Below the pieces are notes generated by a model, which saw nothing but the letters and a program-made list of their open reading frames with translations, was not told where the DNA came from and made no database searches. Positions 5,628-10,223 of a stretch of DNA of 10,223 nucleotides are shown piece by piece (within the stretch, counting starts at the first letter, position 1; the number at the start of each line of letters is the position of its first letter). The stretch covers positions 1 through 10,223 of the forward strand of contig CAMOHY010000062.1 of NCBI GenBank assembly GCA_946615495.1, given 5' to 3'. A program made the translations under genes and the position numbers. The DNA comes from an uncultured Clostridia bacterium. GTDB taxonomy: Bacteria > Bacillota > Clostridia > Christensenellales > Aristaeellaceae.

Positions 5628-5691
5628 GTGCTCAGCAAATTACCGCATAGCAATATTCCCCATTTTCAACCGATGAAAGGAGCCTGCCGCT

Positions 5692-7443
5692 ATGGGAAAT
5701 TACCGGAATTTTACGCTGGCCACGTATTTTGTGGCCCACGCCGCGGCCCGCGTCACAAAAGAAGAATTGGAAAAGCAGCTCAGCTTTGTGGAAAAGCATC
5801 TGCGCCTGGACAAGGTGTATTTGGAGCCCTGGCGGGGCGAACTGGCCTCCCATGAGCAGATAGAAATGATCCGGGAGGTGTTTGAGCGCCACGGGGTACG
5901 GGTGGCCGGCGGCATCACCACCGTCATTCCCACGCCGGAGGGGGAAAAGCCCAAGGCCCGGCTGTTCAACACCTTCTGCTACAACGACCCCGCCATGCGG
6001 GCAAAGCTTAAGGAGGTCAGCGCCTTTACCGCCCGGCATTTTGACGAATTCATTATCGACGATTTCTTTTTTACCAACTGCATGTGCCCCGATTGCGTGC
6101 GGGAAAAGAACGCCTACAACCAGGCCCACGGCATTGCCGATGGAAGCTGGCAGCAGTACCGGCTGGACCTGCTCCGCCGGGTGAGCGAGGAGGATATGAT
6201 CGGCCCGGCCAAGGCCGCCAACCCCAACGTGCGCATCACCATCAAATACCCCAATTGGGCGGAAAGCTATCAGGAAACGGGCTATAACCCGGCGGACCAG
6301 CGCAAGCTGTTTGACCAGCTGTATACCGGCACCGAAACCCGCGACCCCGTGACCACGGACCAGCACCTGCCCCGGTATTTGAGCTTTTCCCTTATGACGT
6401 ACTTTGAAGCCATGTGGCCCGGCCACAACGGCGGCGGCTGGTTTGACAATTTCGACACCCACATTACCGAGCATTATTTGGAGCAGGCGTATCTGACCGC
6501 CTTTTCCAAGCCCAAGGAGCTGATGGTGTTCTGCTTCCAGTCCATGTGCGACCATATGTACACCCCCGCCCTGGGCTATCAATTGGACAAGCTGGACGCG
6601 CTGCTGGACCACGCGGGGCAGCCGGCGGGCATCGCCTGCTACCTGCCGGACAACTGCCAGGGCGAGGACAACATTCAGGATTTCCTGGGCATGAACGGCC
6701 TGCCCATCTGCTGCACGCCTTACTTCCCGGAGGAAGCGGACCAAATCCTGCTCACCCGCTCCTCCGCCTATGATCCGGACATCGTGCGGAAGCTTACTGC
6801 CTGGCTGGAGAGGACCGGGGGCAACGCCATCGTTACCACCGGCTTCCTGGAAGCGACGAGGGGCAAAGGCATCGAAGCCCTGACCTCCATCCGCCTGCGG
6901 GGCAGGAAAATCACGGCCGATTCCTACCGCGTAGAGGAAGCAAAGGGCGGCCGCTGCCTGTTTCCCCGCGGGGAAAAGCCCATTTCCCTGCCGGTGGCCG
7001 AATTCCGCAATAATTCCACCTGGGCGGTGGTAAAGGCCGCCCACGACGAGGAAAGCTACGGCATCCTGCTGCGGGACGATTACTGCGGCGGCCATTTGTG
7101 GACCCTGGCCGTGCCCGACGCTTTTTCCGACCTGTACCGCCTGCCCGCCCCGGTCTGGAGCCGCATCCGCCAGGCGGTCCCGGTCAACGGCGTGTGGCTG
7201 GAGGGCCCCTCCCGCATCAGCCTCTTTGTTTACGATAACGACGCCTTCGTGCTCTATCCTTACGTGATGGAGGGCGTGCAGCGCCAGGTGGTGCGCGTGC
7301 ATGTGCAGGGCGCCTGCGGCCTGTCCGTGCCGGGCAGGAAGCAGCCGCTGGAGCCTTTGTATGTGCAAAACGGGGAAGCGGTGTTTGAAGTGCCCGCCAT
7401 GCCGGGCCAGTATGTGCTTTACCGCGTCCTGCGCAAAGGGTAA
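5692..7443 (+). CDS. Putative GH42-like TIM-barrel glycosidase, family unassigned
   Basis: A 583-residue protein without signal peptide, so probably cytoplasmic. Residues about 7-285 read as a (beta/alpha)8 barrel: RLDKVYLEPWRGE at 38-50, VRVAGGITTVIP at 69-80, FDEFIIDDFFFTNCMCPDC at 117-135, VRITIKYPNW at 180-189, YTGTETRDP at 211-219 and GGGWFDNFDTH at 247-257. A Rossmann-like domain follows (about 310-390), then a beta-rich end (about 430-583). This order resembles GH42 beta-galactosidases, as does the Cys130-x-Cys132-x2-Cys135 cluster with Cys96 as a possible fourth zinc ligand. Where GH42 has the Asn-Glu acid/base pair, this protein has Asp123-Asp124; Glu215 is another candidate active-site residue. 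AAAGGAG lies 9 bases before the ATG. It is first in an operon with a GH2 beta-mannosidase, so a mannoside or related oligosaccharide is a likely substrate (inference). Exact family and activity are unknown. Confidence 0.75.
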   Translation: MGNYRNFTLATYFVAHAAARVTKEELEKQLSFVEKHLRLDKVYLEPWRGELASHEQIEMIREVFERHGVRVAGGITTVIPTPEGEKPKARLFNTFCYNDPAMRAKLKEVSAFTARHFDEFIIDDFFFTNCMCPDCVREKNAYNQAHGIADGSWQQYRLDLLRRVSEEDMIGPAKAANPNVRITIKYPNWAESYQETGYNPADQRKLFDQLYTGTETRDPVTTDQHLPRYLSFSLMTYFEAMWPGHNGGGWFDNFDTHITEHYLEQAYLTAFSKPKELMVFCFQSMCDHMYTPALGYQLDKLDALLDHAGQPAGIACYLPDNCQGEDNIQDFLGMNGLPICCTPYFPEEADQILLTRSSAYDPDIVRKLTAWLERTGGNAIVTTGFLEATRGKGIEALTSIRLRGRKITADSYRVEEAKGGRCLFPRGEKPISLPVAEFRNNSTWAVVKAAHDEESYGILLRDDYCGGHLWTLAVPDAFSDLYRLPAPVWSRIRQAVPVNGVWLEGPSRISLFVYDNDAFVLYPYVMEGVQRQVVRVHVQGACGLSVPGRKQPLEPLYVQNGEAVFEVPAMPGQYVLYRVLRKG

Positions 7444-7479
7444 AAAAACTATTTCCTAATTTAAAGGAGAAAAGCTCCC

Positions 7480-9906
7480 ATGAACATGCTGCTCAACGGC
7501 GGCTGGACCATGCTGGACGGCGAAAAGCGCTACGCCTGCCAGGTGCCCTGCTCCGCTTATGATACGCTGCTAAAAAACCAGGCCATTGAGGACCCGTATT
7601 GGGGCGAAAACGAATGGATATCCACTTCCGTTTCGGACCGGGATTTTACCTTTGAAAACACTTTTTCGCTGCCGGAAGCTTTCGCTTCCGCGCCGCGCCT
7701 GTTTCTCACCTTCCAGGGCATCGACACCCTGGCCCACGTGTATTTGAACGGTACGCTGCTGGGCAGCACGGACAATATGCACCGCACCTGGGAATACGCG
7801 GTGGAAAAGCTTATCCGGCCGGGGGAAAACATCCTGCGCCTTCAAATCCATTCGCCCACCCGCTATATCGCCCAGAAGCAGGCCCAGCGGCCCTTGTGGG
7901 GCGCCGGCGAGTGCATGCCCGGCTTTCCGCATCTGCGCAAGGCCCACTGCATGTTTGGCTGGGATTGGGGCCCCAAGCTGCCGGATATGGGCATCTGGCG
8001 GGATGTGAGGCTGTCCGCCTATGAAGCGGGCCGCATCCGCGGCGTTTATTACACCCAGCGCCACGATGGGGGACAGGTGGAGCTTTCCTGCCAGGCGGAC
8101 ATAGAGGCCTGGGCGCCGGGGCTGGAGGCGGTGTGCGCCGTCCTGTCGCCGGCGGGGGAAAGCTATTCCGCCCCGCTTCAGAATGGCCGGGCAAAAATCG
8201 TGATCGAGCGGCCCCAGCTGTGGTGGGTGCGGGGCCTGGGGGACCAGCCGCTCTACACCTGCCGGGTGGAGCTGCGCCGGAATGGACAGACAGTGGACGT
8301 CCATGAAAGAAAAATCGGCCTGCGCACGCTCACCATTTCGCAGGAAAAGGACCAGTGGGGCAAGGAATTCTGCTTTATCAACAACGGGGTCAAGGTGTTC
8401 GCCATGGGCTCCAATTATATCCCGGAGGACCAGATTCTGCCCCGGTGCACCGCGGAAAGAACGGTAAAGCTGCTCAACGCCTGTAAGGACGCCAACCATA
8501 ATTTCATCCGCGTGTGGGGCGGCGGCATGTATCCGGGCGACGCTTTCTACGATTGGTGCGATGAAAACGGCTTTATCGTCTGGCAGGACTGCATGTTTGC
8601 CTGCGCGGCCTATCGCCTCACCCCGGAGTTTGAGGCCACCGTGCGCGCGGAAATTCGGGATAACGCCATCCGCCTGCGCAATCATCCGTCCCTGGGCATG
8701 TGGTGCGGCAACAATGAAATCGAATCCGCCTGGGAGGGCTGGGGCCTGCCGGAGGACCCGGAGGCGCGGCAGGATTATCTGACCCTGTTTGAGCGCGTCA
8801 TTCCCTCCATTCTGAAGGAATATGACCCGGAAACCTTCTATTGGCCCTCCTCTCCCTCCTCCGGCGGCGGCATCCGCGATACCTCCTCCAACCTGGCGGG
8901 GGACATGCACTATTGGGCCGTGTGGCATAACTTCAAGCCCATTGAAGCCTTCCGGGAATTTTACTATCGCTTCTGCTCGGAATACGGCTTTGAAAGCCTG
9001 CCGGATATCAAAACCTTCCGCGCCTTTGCCAGGGATGAGGACCTGGACCTGTGCGGCAACGTGATCCAGGCCCACCAGAAATGCGTGCAGGGCAATGAAA
9101 AGGTGATGTATTACCTGGCCCAAATGGTGAATTATCCCTATGATTTTGAGCGGCTCATTTACTGCTCCCAGCTGGTGCAGGCGGACTGCATCCGCTCCAA
9201 TGTGGAGCATATGCGCCGGGCGCGGGGCCGCTGTATGGGCAGCTCCTATTGGCAGGTGAATGATTCCAACCCCGTCATTTCCTGGAGCAGCATCGATTAC
9301 TTTGGCCGCTGGAAGGGCCTGCATTACGCTTCCCGCCGGTTCTACGCCCCGCTGCTCGTCAGCTGTGACGATACGGACCCCGCCCATCCCGTGCTGTATG
9401 TGACCAATGATACGCCGCGGGATGAAAGCCTGCTGGTGGTATGCCATCTGCGCAACAGCAAGGCGGAAATCATAAAGGGCTTCACCGCGTCCATCCAGGC
9501 GAAAGCCCTGTCGGCCAAGCCCTGCCTTTCCCTGGATGTGTCGGCGGAAGCGGGAGAGAGGCAGGCGCAGCGCACCTTGTATCTGGAATATGTCCTGCTC
9601 CGGGGCAGTCAGGCCGTCAGCGCCGGCACCACCCTGTTCGTGCGGCCCAAAGCTTTTGATTTCCTGCCGGCCCATCTCTCCGTTCAGGTGGAGGACCGGG
9701 GCGGCGCCTTCGCCGTTACCCTGCGGTCCGATTGCTTTACCAAAAGCGTATGCCTGTCCCTTCGGGACTTTGACTGTGTGTTTTCCGATAATTGGTTTGA
9801 TGTCCACGGGGACGAGCCCGTTACCGTACTTGCCCCGAAAACGGCGGAAACCGCCGCCCTGTCCGCCGCGGAATTTGAGCGGCAATTGCAGCTTCGCTGG
9901 TACTGA
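7480..9906 (+). CDS. GH2 beta-mannosidase
   Basis: A retaining exo-beta-mannosidase that removes terminal beta-mannose from oligosaccharides (808 residues, near the family's usual size). The N-terminal sugar-binding domain (about 1-180) has the beta-mannosidase signature GWDWGP at 160-165. An immunoglobulin-like domain spans about 185-285. The TIM barrel (about 290-620) has RVWGGGMY at 344-351, the acid/base Glu413 in MWCGNNEIE, and the nucleophile Glu501 in SEYGFESLP. NDSNP-SWSSIDYFGRWK at 594-612 is also typical. A further beta-sandwich forms the C-terminus. There is no signal peptide, so it should act in the cytoplasm on imported sugars. It starts 36 bp after the preceding gene with AAAGGAG 10 bases before ATG, and the branched stem-loop follows 6 bp after the stop. 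The catalytic residues are intact; the linkage preferred is not visible. Confidence 0.93.
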   Translation: MNMLLNGGWTMLDGEKRYACQVPCSAYDTLLKNQAIEDPYWGENEWISTSVSDRDFTFENTFSLPEAFASAPRLFLTFQGIDTLAHVYLNGTLLGSTDNMHRTWEYAVEKLIRPGENILRLQIHSPTRYIAQKQAQRPLWGAGECMPGFPHLRKAHCMFGWDWGPKLPDMGIWRDVRLSAYEAGRIRGVYYTQRHDGGQVELSCQADIEAWAPGLEAVCAVLSPAGESYSAPLQNGRAKIVIERPQLWWVRGLGDQPLYTCRVELRRNGQTVDVHERKIGLRTLTISQEKDQWGKEFCFINNGVKVFAMGSNYIPEDQILPRCTAERTVKLLNACKDANHNFIRVWGGGMYPGDAFYDWCDENGFIVWQDCMFACAAYRLTPEFEATVRAEIRDNAIRLRNHPSLGMWCGNNEIESAWEGWGLPEDPEARQDYLTLFERVIPSILKEYDPETFYWPSSPSSGGGIRDTSSNLAGDMHYWAVWHNFKPIEAFREFYYRFCSEYGFESLPDIKTFRAFARDEDLDLCGNVIQAHQKCVQGNEKVMYYLAQMVNYPYDFERLIYCSQLVQADCIRSNVEHMRRARGRCMGSSYWQVNDSNPVISWSSIDYFGRWKGLHYASRRFYAPLLVSCDDTDPAHPVLYVTNDTPRDESLLVVCHLRNSKAEIIKGFTASIQAKALSAKPCLSLDVSAEAGERQAQRTLYLEYVLLRGSQAVSAGTTLFVRPKAFDFLPAHLSVQVEDRGGAFAVTLRSDCFTKSVCLSLRDFDCVFSDNWFDVHGDEPVTVLAPKTAETAALSAAEFERQLQLRWY

Positions 9907-9912
9907 ACGCTT

Positions 9913-9962
9913 CCTCCGCCCGGAAGGAAAACGGGAGCCCTCCCGTCCCCTCCGGGCGGAGG
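9913..9962 (+). terminator. Branched stem-loop at the end of the glycosidase operon
   Basis: An outer perfect 12-bp stem (9913-9924 with 9951-9962) encloses a second perfect 7-bp hairpin (9931-9937 with 9940-9946). It begins 6 bp after the GH2 stop. The following bases (GGGGATAAAG) are not a T-tract, so it may act as a 3'-protecting or T-poor stop. Bases 9963-10033 after it hold only A/T-rich runs and no ORF. Confidence 0.6.
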
Positions 9963-10033
9963 GGGATAAAGAGGCGGTTTTCATAAGCGATTCTAAAAGC
10001 CATAAAAGTTTTTTTAAAAAACGATTTTTCCCC

Positions 10034-10062
10034 TTGCTTTTTTCCTGGAATGGTGGTAAACT
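10034..10062 (+). promoter_or_regulatory. Putative promoter of a stable-RNA transcript
   Basis: TTGCTT (10034-10039), 17 bases, TAAACT (10057-10062). A/T runs lie directly upstream (T7A6 at 10009-10021, then T5), resembling the UP elements of rRNA/tRNA promoters. The predicted start near 10069 precedes a GC-rich stretch without ORF and a tRNA-like end. Confidence 0.55.
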
Positions 10063-10068
10063 ATTTGA

Positions 10069-10201
10069 GCGCCTGGAAATCAGGCCGGTCAAAAGCGTGG
10101 GGTTCCCGCGGCGCCGCAGCGTGCCAAGGCCGAATAACCCACGAAGGCAGCGCCCGGAGCCTTTGAGCCGGGAAGAGCATACTGGCGTAAGCCAGAGTTA
10201 T
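10069..10201 (+). ncRNA. Candidate structured RNA or long tRNA leader, family not recognised
   Basis: About 130 GC-rich bases with no ORF or ribosome binding site but several possible stems. They are GCCTG/CAGGC (10071-10075 with 10081-10085), CGTGGGGTT/AACCCACG (10096-10104 with 10136-10143, one bulged G), CCCGG/CCGGG (10153-10157 with 10168-10172), and CTGGC/GCCAG closed by a GTAA tetraloop (10182-10186 with 10191-10195). I compared it from memory with tmRNA, SRP RNA, RNase P RNA, T-boxes and common riboswitches and saw no match. It may be the 5' leader of the following tRNA or an independent RNA. The folds were found by eye only. Confidence 0.35.
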
Positions 10202-10223
10202 GGGGCATTAGCACAGTTGGTAG
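10202..10223 (+). tRNA. Probable tRNA, first 22 bases (runs off right edge), isotype unknown
   Basis: GGGGCATTAGCACAGTTGGT and the next two bases (AG) fit tRNA positions 1-22: a 7-base acceptor arm, T8, A9, a D-stem 5' strand GCAC (10-13), A14 and the GG of the D-loop. Most tRNAs have GCTC in the D-stem; GCAC would need GTGC in the part beyond the edge. No anticodon is visible. It could instead be a tRNA-like segment of the preceding RNA. Confidence 0.5.

Noticed and set aside
5632..7368. Minus-strand frame of 578 codons opposite the GH42-like gene
   Set aside because: Low-complexity antisense translation with no start signals; it runs across the glycosidase promoter and leader.
7570..10092. 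Minus-strand frame of 840 codons opposite the beta-mannosidase
   Set aside because: It arises from GC-rich codon use on the real strand; the composition is Gly/His/Ala-rich without domains, and the GH2 catalytic motifs lie on the plus strand.
10069..10223. IscB omega RNA (HEARO) or another known guide RNA
   Set aside because: I considered it because the stretch is structured and unassigned, but I could not match it to any guide RNA I can recall, and no nuclease gene is visible in the window.

Overview
The window looks like chromosomal DNA of a GC-rich Bacillota, most likely a gut-type Clostridia. The evidence is strong AAGGAGG-like ribosome binding sites before nearly every gene, sigma-A type promoters (TTGACG/TTGACA, 17 bp, TATAAT/TATACT), GC-rich coding sequence with A/T-rich promoters, and Bacillota-like protein families. 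There is no sign of phage, insertion sequence or CRISPR. The genus cannot be read from the sequence.

Minus strand, 1-2948: a polar amino-acid uptake operon read right to left. It runs substrate-binding protein (2096-2887), hairpin-rich gap, permease (1209-1883), ATPase (466-1212), then after 28 bp the 5' part of a TtcA-family tRNA 2-thiocytidine synthase that runs off the left edge. The transporter most resembles the TcyJ/TcyL/TcyN cystine system. A cystine importer beside a tRNA-thiolation enzyme would link sulfur supply to sulfur use (inference). Two tandem promoters separated by a perfect 10-bp inverted repeat lie upstream.

Minus strand, 3053-5444: a 57-codon unknown small gene, then a 461-residue protein with an N-terminal XRE-type HTH, a Pro/Ala linker and eleven 28-residue repeats, the last seven very alike. 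A 3-bp gap separates it from a short-chain dehydrogenase/reductase. The small gene and the HTH gene carry near-copy promoters with an identical GCTTGCTTGT-N18-CCTATACTT frame.

Plus strand, 5599-9962: a divergent catabolic operon with a strong extended -10 promoter. Its genes are an unassigned GH42-like TIM-barrel protein with a C-x-C-x2-C cluster and a clear GH2 beta-mannosidase, 36 bp apart. It ends in a branched stem-loop. Neither protein has a signal peptide, so they probably act in the cytoplasm on imported mannosides or similar oligosaccharides; no sugar transporter is in the window.

Plus strand, 10034-10223: an A/T-tract-flanked promoter, a GC-rich structured stretch without an ORF, and at the edge the 5' end of what looks like a tRNA. 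The stretch may be a processed tRNA leader or a separate noncoding RNA.

The least conventional parts are the repeat-expanded HTH protein with its copied promoters, the GH42-like protein with Asp-Asp where GH42 has Asn-Glu, and the unidentified structured RNA at the right edge.
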